Translations under genes and position numbers: made by a program
The notes under the pieces: generated by a model
Seen by the model: only the letters and a program-made list of their open reading frames with translations
The model's database searches: none
Told to the model about the DNA's origin: nothing
From: Amycolatopsis taiwanensis DSM 45107
GTDB taxonomy: Bacteria; Actinomycetota; Actinomycetes; Mycobacteriales; Pseudonocardiaceae
Assembly (NCBI RefSeq): GCF_000519205.1
Contig: NZ_JAFB01000008.1
Coordinates: 62,001-126,000 of the forward strand
Length of the DNA: 64,000 nucleotides
Direction of reading: 5' to 3'
Shown here: in pieces, positions 51,576 to 59,576 of the stretch
Layout: every line of letters starts with the position of its first letter
Position numbering within the stretch: position 1 is the first letter of the stretch

Positions 51576-54500
51576 ATGCCGGAAGATCTCCCATCCCCGC
51601 TGTTGGACGCGTTGTCCTCCCGTGTCGTCGTCGCAGACGGGGCGATGGGCACCGCGTTACAGGCTCATGACCTGTCTCTGGACGATTTCAGCGGCCTCGA
51701 GGGCTGTAACGAGATTCTCAACGTTACGCGGCCGGACGTGGTCCGCGGGATCCACCGCGGCTACCTCGAGGCCGGGGCGGACGCCGTGGAGACGAACACG
51801 TTCGGCGCCAACCTGGCGAACCTGGGCGAGTACGGCATCGCGGAGAAGATCTTCGAGTTGTCCGAGGCCGGCGCGCGGCTGGCCAGGGAAACGGCCGACG
51901 AGTTCGCCTCGCCCGGCTCGCCGCGGTTCGTCCTGGGCTCGGTGGGCCCGGGCACGAAGCTGCCGACGCTCGGGCATGCTCCCTATCACGTTTTGCGTGA
52001 CGCGTACGCCGAGGAAGTGCGCGGCCTGCTCGCGGGTGGCGTGGACGCGGTGATCGTGGAGACCAGCCAGGACCTGTTGCAGACCAAGGCCGCGATCGTG
52101 GCCGCGCGCCGGGCGATGGCGGCCGAGGGCCGCCGGGTGCCGGTGATCGCGTCGATCACGGTGGAGACCACGGGCACGATGCTGCTGGGTACCGAGGTCG
52201 GCGCCGCGCTGATGGCGCTGGAGCCGCTGGGGATCGACGTGATCGGGCTGAACTGCGCCACCGGCCCGGCGGAGATGAGCGAGCATCTGCGGACGCTGTC
52301 GAAGTCGGCGCGGGTGCCGTTGTCGGTGATGCCCAACGCGGGCCTGCCCGAGCTCGGCCCGAACGGCGCGGTGTACCCGCTGGGCCCGGAGGCGCTGGCC
52401 GAGGCGCTGTCGGGGTTCGTGCGCGAGTTCGGGGTGGGCCTGGTCGGCGGCTGCTGCGGCACGACCGGGGAGCACATCCGGCAGTTGGTGGCGGCCGTCG
52501 GCGGGGCACCGCGGGCGTCGCGGCGGCCGCGGCCGGAGCCGGGGGTGTCGTCGCTGTACCAGGCCGTCCCGTTCCAGCAGGACGCCAGCGTGTTGATGGT
52601 GGGCGAGCGCACCAACGCCAACGGGTCGAAGAAGTTCCGTGAGGCCATGCTCGAGGGCCGGTACGAGGACTGCGTGGAGATCGCCCGTGAGCAGACCCGG
52701 GACGGCGCGCACCTGCTGGATCTGTGTGTGGACTACGTGGGCCGGGACGGCACGGTCGACATGGCGGAGCTGGCCGGGCGGCTGGCCACCGCCTCCACGC
52801 TGCCGATCATGCTCGACTCGACCGAGGCCGCGGTGCTGCAGTCCGGGCTGGAGCGGCTCGGCGGCCGCTGCGTGGTCAACTCGGTGAACTACGAGGACGG
52901 CGACGGGCCGGACTCGCGGTTCCAGAAGACCATGCGGCTGGTGGCCGAGCACGGCGCGGCGGTCGTGGTGATGTGCATCGACGAGCGCGGCCAGGCCCGC
53001 ACCGCCGAGTGGAAGGTCGAGGTGGCCACCCGCACCATCGAGGACCTGGTGACGAACTGGGGCATGCGGGTGTGCGACATCATCGTCGACTGCCTGACCT
53101 TCCCGATCACCACCGGGCAGGAGGAGACCCGCCGGGACGGACTGGAGACGATCAACGCGATCGCCGAGCTCAAGCGCCGGTATCCGGAGGTGCAGACGAC
53201 GCTGGGGGTCTCGAACGTGTCGTTCGGGCTCAACGCCGCCGCGCGGCAGGTGCTCAACTCGGTGTTCCTGCACGAGTGCGTGCAGGCTGGGCTCGACACC
53301 GCGATCGTGCATGCGTCGAAGATCCTGCCGATGGCGCGCATCCCGGAGGAGCAGCGGAAGGTCGCGCTGGACCTGGTCTACGACCGCCGGCGTGCCGGCT
53401 ACGACCCGTTGCAGGAGCTGATGCGGCTGTTCGAGGGCGTCTCCGCGGCCTCCAGCCGCGCCTCGCGGGCCGAGGAACTGGCCGCGCTGCCGCTGTTCGA
53501 GCGCCTGGAGCGGCGGATCGTGGACGGCGAGCGCAACGGCCTGGAGGCCGACCTCGACGACGCCATGCGGGAGAAGCCGGCGCTGGAGATCATCAACGAC
53601 ACGTTGCTGTCGGGGATGAAGACGGTGGGCGAGCTGTTCGGATCGGGGCAGATGCAGTTGCCGTTCGTGTTGCAGTCGGCCGAGGTGATGAAGACCGCGG
53701 TGGCCTACCTCGAACCGCACATGCCCAAGGAGTCCGCGGGCGGCAAGGGCCGGATCGTGCTCGCCACGGTGAAGGGCGATGTGCACGACATCGGCAAGAA
53801 CCTGGTGGACATCATCCTGTCCAACAACGGCTACGAGGTGGTGAACCTCGGCATCAAGCAGCCGATCAGCACCATCCTGGACGCCGCGAGCGAGCGCGGG
53901 GCCGACGCGATCGGCATGTCCGGGCTGCTGGTCAAGTCGACGGTGATCATGAAGGAGAACCTGGAGGAGATGAACTCCCGCGGGGTCTCCGACCGCTGGC
54001 CGGTCCTGCTCGGCGGCGCCGCGCTGACCCGCTCCTACGTGGAGAACGACCTCACCGATCTCTACCACGGCCAGGTGCGGTATGCCCGGGACGCGTTCGA
54101 GGGGCTGCGGCTGATGGACACCATCATGGCCGTCAAACGCGGTGAAGCGCCGGCCGTCGACCCGGCCGAGGAGGCCAAACGGGCCGAACGCAAGGCCCGC
54201 CGGGCGCGGTCGCTACGCATCGCCGAAGCGCGCAAGGCCGCGCAGGAGCCCGAGGGTCCGCTGCCCGCCCGCTCCGACGTGGCCACCGACGTGCCGCTGC
54301 CGACCCCGCCGTTCTGGGGGACCCGTGTGGTCAAGGGCATTCCGGTCGCCGACTACGCCGCCTACCTGGACGAGCGCGCCACCTTCCTCGGCCAATGGGG
54401 CCTGCGCGGCAGCAGGGGCGGCGAGGGACCCGGCTACGAGGAGCTGGTCGAGACCGAGGGCCGGCCACGGCTGCGATACTGGCTCGATCGGCTGGCGACC

Positions 54501-55130
54501 GACGGTGTCCTCGCCCACGCGGCGGTCGTCTACGGCTATTTCCCGGCCCTCGCCGAAGGCGACGACCTCGTCGTGCTCACCGAAGCGCGTCCCGACGCGC
54601 CCGAGCGGTGCCGGTTCACCTTCCCCCGCCAGAAGCGCGACCGGCACCTGTGCCTGGCCGACTTCTACCGCCCCCGGGAGGCCGCACTGCGGGCGGGCGA
54701 GGTCGACGTGCTGCCCTTGACCCTGGTCACCATGGGTGAGCCGATCGCCGCCCACGCCCAGGAACTGTTCACCGCCAACGCCTACCGGGACTACCTGGAG
54801 GTCCACGGCCTCGGCGTCCAGCTCACCGAGGCCCTGGCCGAGTACTGGCACCGGCGGGTACGGCAGGAACTGCACTTCAGCAGCGGCGCGGCGGTGTCCG
54901 ACGAGGACCCCGAGGCCGTCGAGGAGTTCTTCAAGCTCGGCTACCGCGGCGCCCGCTTCTCGCTCGGCTACGGCGCATGCCCGAACCTGGAGGACCGGGC
55001 CAAGATCGTGGACCTGCTGGAGCCGGAACGCATCGGGGTCAAGCTCTCCGAGGAGTTCCAGCTGCATCCCGAGCAGTCCACCGACGCGATCGTCTGCCAT
55101 CACCCCGAAGCCAAATACTTCAACACCTAA
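51576..55130 (+). CDS. metH: Cobalamin-dependent methionine synthase MetH
   Basis: 1184-residue four-module enzyme transferring the methyl group of methyltetrahydrofolate to homocysteine. Homocysteine module: GLNCATGP (Cys about 227) and GGCCGTTGEH (Cys about 293 and 294) bind zinc. Folate module: MVGERTNANGSKKFREAM. Cobalamin module: the ligand His (about 737) in KGDVHDIGKNLVDIILSNNGYEV and GMSGLLVKSTVIMKENL. C-terminal activation module: SLGYGACPNLEDRAKIVDLLEPERIGVKLSEEFQLHPEQSTDAIVCHHPEAKYF. All domains look intact. ATG 51576 lacks a Shine-Dalgarno, in line with a leaderless start. Confidence 0.97.
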   Translation: MPEDLPSPLLDALSSRVVVADGAMGTALQAHDLSLDDFSGLEGCNEILNVTRPDVVRGIHRGYLEAGADAVETNTFGANLANLGEYGIAEKIFELSEAGARLARETADEFASPGSPRFVLGSVGPGTKLPTLGHAPYHVLRDAYAEEVRGLLAGGVDAVIVETSQDLLQTKAAIVAARRAMAAEGRRVPVIASITVETTGTMLLGTEVGAALMALEPLGIDVIGLNCATGPAEMSEHLRTLSKSARVPLSVMPNAGLPELGPNGAVYPLGPEALAEALSGFVREFGVGLVGGCCGTTGEHIRQLVAAVGGAPRASRRPRPEPGVSSLYQAVPFQQDASVLMVGERTNANGSKKFREAMLEGRYEDCVEIAREQTRDGAHLLDLCVDYVGRDGTVDMAELAGRLATASTLPIMLDSTEAAVLQSGLERLGGRCVVNSVNYEDGDGPDSRFQKTMRLVAEHGAAVVVMCIDERGQARTAEWKVEVATRTIEDLVTNWGMRVCDIIVDCLTFPITTGQEETRRDGLETINAIAELKRRYPEVQTTLGVSNVSFGLNAAARQVLNSVFLHECVQAGLDTAIVHASKILPMARIPEEQRKVALDLVYDRRRAGYDPLQELMRLFEGVSAASSRASRAEELAALPLFERLERRIVDGERNGLEADLDDAMREKPALEIINDTLLSGMKTVGELFGSGQMQLPFVLQSAEVMKTAVAYLEPHMPKESAGGKGRIVLATVKGDVHDIGKNLVDIILSNNGYEVVNLGIKQPISTILDAASERGADAIGMSGLLVKSTVIMKENLEEMNSRGVSDRWPVLLGGAALTRSYVENDLTDLYHGQVRYARDAFEGLRLMDTIMAVKRGEAPAVDPAEEAKRAERKARRARSLRIAEARKAAQEPEGPLPARSDVATDVPLPTPPFWGTRVVKGIPVADYAAYLDERATFLGQWGLRGSRGGEGPGYEELVETEGRPRLRYWLDRLATDGVLAHAAVVYGYFPALAEGDDLVVLTEARPDAPERCRFTFPRQKRDRHLCLADFYRPREAALRAGEVDVLPLTLVTMGEPIAAHAQELFTANAYRDYLEVHGLGVQLTEALAEYWHRRVRQELHFSSGAAVSDEDPEAVEEFFKLGYRGARFSLGYGACPNLEDRAKIVDLLEPERIGVKLSEEFQLHPEQSTDAIVCHHPEAKYFNT

Positions 55131-55139
55131 AGACTGTTT

Positions 55140-55320
55140 TGAGGCGGTTTGCGTGGCGGTGCGGGTGGCGGAACCTCCAGGCGGTCCCTGGCTCCGGGAT
55201 CTCCTCCTCATGAATGCCCAATTCACCACGTCGGAGCTGTCCTCGCCAGGAACCACCTCAGAACCCGCAGCGGCGCGAGTTGACGGCCCACCGCAAGCGG
55301 CTCCGCCGCTTTGAAACAAC
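55140..55320 (+). repeat. 3'-flanking repeat, copy R4 (long)
   Basis: Begins about 10 bp after the metH stop: GCGGTTTGCGTGGCGGTGCG and GGTGGCGGAACCTCC, followed by a middle of roughly 110 bp absent from R1-R3, then GTTGACGGCCCACCGCAAGC and the hairpin AAGCGGC-TCC-GCCGCTT (55295-55311) with TTGAAAC. It is the longest copy and perhaps the parental form. Confidence 0.8.
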
Positions 55321-55336
55321 CACTTAAGGAGATACC

Positions 55337-56020
55337 TTGACTGAACCGTCCGCGACGGACGGCTTGGCCGCCGTGCTCTGGGACATGGACGGCACGCTGG
55401 TCGACTCGGAGAAGCTGTGGGATGTCGCGATCTACGCGGCGGCGGAGTGGCTGGGCGGCACGCTCACCGACGAGCAGCGGCTGACGCTGGTCGGCTCCAA
55501 CATGACCGCCACCGCGCGGTACCTGCTGGCGGTGACCGGCCACGCCCCGACCGATGAGGCGATCGTCCGCACCGGGGACTGGATCCGCGACCGCGCGGCC
55601 GAGGAGTTCGCCACCGCGCTGCCGTGGCGGCCCGGCGCCCGCGAGGCGCTGGTCGCGCTGCGGGTGGCCGGGCTGCCCATGGCGTTGGTCACATCGACCG
55701 AGCGCGTACTCACCGAACTCGCGCTCGACACGCTCGGCCGGGAGTTCTTCGAGACGATCGTGTGCGGTGACGAGGTGGATGGGCTGAACAAGCCGCACCC
55801 GGAGCCCTACCTGCGGGCGGCACGCCTGCTGGGAGTGGATCCGGCACGCTGCGTGGCCGTGGAGGACTCGTCGCCGGGCACCGAGTCGGCGGTGGCCGCC
55901 GGCTGCACGGTGCTGGTCGTCCCCAACGACGTGCCGGTCGCCCCCGGGCCGCGCCGGGTTTTCCGCGAGTCGCTGCTGGGTGTGGACGCCGCGGCGTTCG
56001 CGGAAATTCTCGACCAGTAG
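55337..56020 (+). CDS. HAD-superfamily phosphatase
   Basis: 227-residue HAD subfamily IA hydrolase (beta-phosphoglucomutase-like). Motif I VLWDMDGTLVDSE with nucleophile Asp, motif II VTSTER, motif III Lys in NKPHPEPYLRAARLLG, motif IV AVEDSSPGTESAVAAGC. A helical cap domain lies between motifs I and II. Substrate unknown. The TTG start at 55337 is chosen because AAGGAGATACC precedes it. It follows metH, separated by R4. Confidence 0.88.
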   Translation: MTEPSATDGLAAVLWDMDGTLVDSEKLWDVAIYAAAEWLGGTLTDEQRLTLVGSNMTATARYLLAVTGHAPTDEAIVRTGDWIRDRAAEEFATALPWRPGAREALVALRVAGLPMALVTSTERVLTELALDTLGREFFETIVCGDEVDGLNKPHPEPYLRAARLLGVDPARCVAVEDSSPGTESAVAAGCTVLVVPNDVPVAPGPRRVFRESLLGVDAAAFAEILDQ

Positions 56021-56065
56021 ATTCCTGTGATGAATTCGCAACGCGAGTTGTGGCCGGGCACAACG

Positions 56066-56872
56066 TCACGGCACGAATTCCACCGGAATATTCCGGTGCT
56101 TCGTGCCGATGATCGCGACATAGTGTAACGGCTCGCCGTGCACATTACGCCGGTGTTGATAACGCTGCATGGTCATCAACTCCAGCACGCCTTCGTCACG
56201 GAGCCGGCGGATGAACGCGGCGAAGCCGGAAGTGTCCTCATCGGACAGAAAGCGGTCCTTGATGTTGAACGCAATCCAGCCGCCGTCGCCGACGAGGTTG
56301 AACGCGGCGCGGAACGCCTCCGGCGGTATGTCGGCGTAACCGAGCGCGGCCACACAGGACAGCGTGTTGAAGCCGGTTGAGGCCAGGTCGCGGTGCAGGG
56401 CAGGGGAAAGACGTGTGACGTCGGTGACGTGGTAGGCATCGTACACATCGGGCCGGTCACGCAGCGCCGCCTCGCGGGCCTCGGGGATGATGTCCACACC
56501 CACCAGACCGCTCACGCCGATGTTACGCAACTGTTCGCCGACAAGGCCGTTGCCGGCGCCCAGATCCAGCACGCGCAGGCTGTCCGGCTCGTACCCGCCT
56601 CGCTGCAACTCCTCCTTGAGCAGCTTGGCGATCACGTCCGGCGACTGGCAGTCCAGGATGTCGTGGAAGAGTTGCTCGTACAGCCCGGGAATGCGGTAAA
56701 TCTCGTCGTAGTCGTGAAACCGGATGCGTCGCCATTCTCCGTGCAGCAGAACGGAACAGTGCTCGGCGTCCTGATCGAGTCGGTCCGATGGCCGGGGGAG
56801 TCTGATCTGGAGGGTGGCCGCGCGGGTCGACGATCGGCGAGCTTTTCCGGCAGGTGACTCTCGGCTGGCCAT
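56066..56872 (-). CDS. SAM-dependent methyltransferase (class I)
   Basis: 268-residue protein. N-terminus is basic and disordered (SPAGKARRSSTRAATLQIRLPRPSDRLDQDAEHC), then IRFHDYDEIYRIPGLYEQLFHDILDCQSPDVIAKLL and motif I VLDLGAGNGLVGEQLRNIGV, motif II VGVDIIPEAREAALRDRPDVYDAYHVTDVT, post-motif GYADIPPEAFRAAFNLVGDGGWIAFNIKDRF. Substrate unknown. ATG 56872 follows AGAAGGAAGTGATA. The 5' leader carries copy L2 of the conserved element. The frame stays open to 57079 through that leader, but indels between copies argue against coding there. Confidence 0.85.
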   Translation of the reverse strand: MASRESPAGKARRSSTRAATLQIRLPRPSDRLDQDAEHCSVLLHGEWRRIRFHDYDEIYRIPGLYEQLFHDILDCQSPDVIAKLLKEELQRGGYEPDSLRVLDLGAGNGLVGEQLRNIGVSGLVGVDIIPEAREAALRDRPDVYDAYHVTDVTRLSPALHRDLASTGFNTLSCVAALGYADIPPEAFRAAFNLVGDGGWIAFNIKDRFLSDEDTSGFAAFIRRLRDEGVLELMTMQRYQHRRNVHGEPLHYVAIIGTKHRNIPVEFVP

Positions 56873-56889
56873 TATCACTTCCTTCTTGT

Positions 56890-57018
56890 ACAGAACGTGT
56901 TCGGGTAGCCAGGCCGTGACTTCTTCTCGTCGGCTACCGTTGACCGCGCTAGCGGCCTGCCTCCCCGCCCACGTGCAGCGTAATGCTATGTCACCAGCGT
57001 GCTCATCTTGCGTTTGAA
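56890..57018 (-). ncRNA. Conserved leader element, copy L2 (upstream of methyltransferase)
   Basis: About 129 nt ending 18 nt before the methyltransferase ATG. Core at 56952-56981 identical to the other copies. GGTAGCC pairs perfectly with GGCTACC (U-A pair where copy L3 has C-G). The GGCGG stem pairs with CCGCU using one G-U. It opens with TTATTCAAACGC and closes with CGTTCTGTACAAGAAGG. Confidence 0.62.
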
Positions 57019-57225
57019 TAACCCTCCTTTCTGGCCCATTCGCAAAAGCTGCGAGTAGAGCAATTCCAGGCAACGGCAATCGATGTCGAATGTCAACCGC
57101 TCACCGGGTAGGGAGGCGAGGATGTGACGGGTCCGCCACGGGCGCGGCCCCCGGACCCCGCCGCCGGGCAGGCGTGCCGGGCCGGATCGCCGGGCCGGCC
57201 GGGCGGATGGAAGGATCTGCAGACC

Positions 57226-57489
57226 GTGAAGACCTTCGATGAGCTGTTCTCCGAGCTGACCGAGCGTGCACGGACCCGGCCGGCCGGCTCGGGCACCGTC
57301 GCGGCCCTCGACGCCGGGGTGCATGCGCAGGGCAAGAAGGTGCTCGAAGAGGCGGGCGAGGTGTGGATCGCGGCGGAGCACGAGTCGGACCAGCGGCTGG
57401 CCGAGGAGATCTCGCAGCTGCTCTACCGCGTGCAGGTGCTCATGGTCGGCCGCGGGCTGACCACCGAGGACGTCTACCGATATCTGTAG
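57226..57489 (+). CDS. hisE: Phosphoribosyl-ATP pyrophosphatase HisE
   Basis: 87-residue MazG-fold enzyme hydrolysing phosphoribosyl-ATP to phosphoribosyl-AMP, step 2 of histidine synthesis. Landmarks are [54 protein letters not shown] with the metal-binding Glu residues, and [31 protein letters not shown] 57226 follows GGAAGGA and gives the usual length; the frame stays open upstream to 57124. Confidence 0.93.
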   Translation: MKTFDELFSELTERARTRPAGSGTVAALDAGVHAQGKKVLEEAGEVWIAAEHESDQRLAEEISQLLYRVQVLMVGRGLTTEDVYRYL

Positions 57490-57497
57490 ATGACATA

Positions 57498-57626
57498 TTC
57501 AGAACGCGAGATGGCACTTGTGGCGACGAACTAGGACGCTGCACGTGGGCGGGGAGGCAGGCCGCCTGCGCGATCGACGGGCAGCCGACAACGGGTGTCA
57601 CGGTCTGGCTGCCCGAACACGTTCTA
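57498..57626 (+). ncRNA. Conserved leader element, copy L3 (hisE-hisG)
   Basis: About 129 nt, starting 9 nt after the hisE stop and ending 39 nt before hisG. Core 57536-57565 (ACGCTGCACGTGGGC then GGGGAGGCAGGCCGC). Stems: GGCGG/CCGCC, GGGCAGCC/GGCTGCCC, GACA/TGTC inside it, and closing AGAACG/CGTTCT. It separates two genes that normally adjoin. Confidence 0.65.
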
Positions 57627-57665
57627 ATAACACCGACAAGTGATGCAGGACGGGAGCGAAGGCTG

Positions 57666-58508
57666 ATGCTGCGGGTTGCAGTGCCGAACAAGGGAGCGCT
57701 GGCGGAGCCGGCGGCGGTGATGCTCGGTGAAGCGGGCTACCGCGGCCGTCACGACCGTGACCTGACGGTGCTCGACCATGCCAACGATGTCGAGTTCTTC
57801 TTCCTGCGCCCGAAGGACATCCCGATCTACGTCGGCTCCGGTGAGCTCGATCTCGGCCTCACCGGCCGTGACCTGGCCATCGATTCGCGCGCCCCGGTCG
57901 AGGAGGTCCTCGCGCTGGGCTTCGGCGCGTCCACGTTCCGCTTCGCCGCGCCCGATGGCCAGGACTGGAAGCCCACCGACCTGCACGGCAGGCGCGTGGC
58001 CACGTCGTTTCCGAACCTGGTGCGCGACCATCTCGCCGAGCAGGGCGTGGACGCCGAGGTCATCCGCCTGGACGGGGCGGTGGAGATCTCCGTCCAGCTC
58101 GGCGTCGCCGACGCCATCGCCGATGTGGTGGAGACCGGCCGATCGCTGCGGCAGCACAACCTCATCGCCTTCGGGGACCCGATCTGCGTGTCCGAGGCGG
58201 TACTCGTGCAGCGCTCGGGCGCCGCGCCGTCGAAGGTGAAGTCGCAGTTGGTCGCCCGCCTGCAGGGCGTCGTCTTCGCGCAGCAGTACATGATGCTCGA
58301 TTACGACTGCCCGCGCGCGCTGCTGCCCAGGGCGGTGGCGATCACACCCGGCATCGAGTCGCCCACCGTCGCGCCGCTGGCCGACCCGGACTGGGTCGCC
58401 GTTCGCGCCATGGTGCCGCGCAAGGAAGTCAACCGGGTCATGGACGAGCTGGCCGAGACCGGCGCGAAGGCGGTGCTCGCCTCCGACATCCGGTCCTGCC
58501 GCATGTGA
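57666..58508 (+). CDS. hisG: ATP phosphoribosyltransferase HisG (long form)
   Basis: 280-residue first enzyme of histidine synthesis, condensing ATP and PRPP; the long form carries its own histidine-binding C-terminal domain for feedback inhibition. [58 protein letters not shown], the PRPP site [27 protein letters not shown], and the regulatory end [57 protein letters not shown] 57666 has GGAGCGAAGG just upstream. Probably co-transcribed with hisE through the L3 leader. Confidence 0.95.
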   Translation: MLRVAVPNKGALAEPAAVMLGEAGYRGRHDRDLTVLDHANDVEFFFLRPKDIPIYVGSGELDLGLTGRDLAIDSRAPVEEVLALGFGASTFRFAAPDGQDWKPTDLHGRRVATSFPNLVRDHLAEQGVDAEVIRLDGAVEISVQLGVADAIADVVETGRSLRQHNLIAFGDPICVSEAVLVQRSGAAPSKVKSQLVARLQGVVFAQQYMMLDYDCPRALLPRAVAITPGIESPTVAPLADPDWVAVRAMVPRKEVNRVMDELAETGAKAVLASDIRSCRM

Positions 58509-58521
58509 CTCGCCGGCCCGG

Positions 58522-59346
58522 CTACCCGCCGGACGCGGTTCCCACCACGACGGTCGCATCCAGGTCGGCGGAGTGGGCCACGCTCGGGACGAGCCCGGCC
58601 GCGGCGAACACTTCGGCGATCCGGGCTGCTTGCCGCTCGCTCGCCTCGGTCAGCAGCCGGCCACCGGGCGCCAGCCAGGCCGGTGCCCCGGCGGCGACCC
58701 GGCGTGTCACCGCGAGCCCGTCCGGGCCGCCGTCGAGCGCGATTCGCGGTTCGTGCTCGCGCGCCTCGGCGGGCAGCAACGCCACCGCGTCGGTGGGCAC
58801 GTACGGGACGTTCGCCAGCAGGATGTCCACCCGGCCCCGCAGGTCCGGCGGCAGCGGCTGGTAGAGGTCACCGAGGTGGGCCCGGCCGCCGACGGCGGCG
58901 AGGTTGCGCCGGGCGCAGCGCACCGCGACCGGGTCGATGTCGGCGGCATGCAGTTCGACCTGGCCCGACCTCCCGGCCAGTTTCGTGGCCACGGCGACGC
59001 CGAGCGCGCCCGACCCGCAGCACAGGTCGAGGACAACCGGCCCGGGTTCGGTCCGCTTGGCGGGTCGAGCGTGGTTCATGGCCACCTCGACGAGGAACTC
59101 GGTGCGGCGGCGCGGGATGAACACCCCGGGGTCGAGCGCGATCCGCAGACCGGAAAACTCGGCCCAGCCCAGGACGTGCTCCAGCGGCAGGCCACTGATC
59201 CGCCGTTCCACCATGGCGTCGAGTTCGGCCGGGGTACGGGCGGTGGAGATCAGCAGACGGGCTTCGTCCTCGGCGAACACGCAGCCGGCGGAGCGAAGCC
59301 GCGTCACGATGACGGATCGCGAATCAGCGGAGGGCAAGACAGACAT
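58522..59346 (-). CDS. PrmC-related putative protein (glutamine-N5) methyltransferase
   Basis: 274-residue SAM enzyme of the HemK/PrmC superfamily. SAM motif VVLDLCCGSGALGVAVATKLAG; LEHVLGWAEFSGLRIALDPGVFIPRRRTEFLV matches the PrmC substrate region. The catalytic N-P-P-Y is replaced by NVPYVPT, the form in the PrmC-related family of unknown substrate, so it is probably not the release-factor enzyme. ATG 59346 follows GAAAGG within CCTTTCGAAAGG (59354-59365), the same 12-bp palindrome as the centre of the operator at 46685. Confidence 0.85.
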   Translation of the reverse strand: MSVLPSADSRSVIVTRLRSAGCVFAEDEARLLISTARTPAELDAMVERRISGLPLEHVLGWAEFSGLRIALDPGVFIPRRRTEFLVEVAMNHARPAKRTEPGPVVLDLCCGSGALGVAVATKLAGRSGQVELHAADIDPVAVRCARRNLAAVGGRAHLGDLYQPLPPDLRGRVDILLANVPYVPTDAVALLPAEAREHEPRIALDGGPDGLAVTRRVAAGAPAWLAPGGRLLTEASERQAARIAEVFAAAGLVPSVAHSADLDATVVVGTASGG

Positions 59347-59526
59347 GAGAGCGCCTTTCGAAAGGTCGATGGGCGCTCTCGCCCCTCAGCGTGCGGGACG
59401 GCGGTGAGAGCACCCGGCCTGACTGGCGTTGATGGATCTCACCTCCTGAGCGGCGGCACGCGGTTCGTACCGCAACATTACTGGCAGACGCCTGGCGACT
59501 AACCGCGGGGCCGTGCATGGCGTGTG

Positions 59527-59570
59527 TGCAGGTTTCGCCACCCGTACCGCCAGGCAAGCCCAAGCCACTC
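59527..59570 (-). repeat. 3'-flanking repeat, copy R5 (partial)
   Basis: On the minus strand shortly after the parA stop: GGCTTGCCTGGCGGTACGGG followed by TGGCGAAACC. It matches the 5' half of R1-R4 but lacks the AAGCGGC hairpin. Confidence 0.55.
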
Positions 59571-59576
59571 TGGAAA

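Noticed and set aside
56066-57079. A longer methyltransferase or conserved peptide with CTWAGRQAA and WLPEHVL shared by three loci
   Set aside because: The shared residues come from the conserved leader DNA. Single-base indels shift the frame between copies, so the element is not under protein-level selection.
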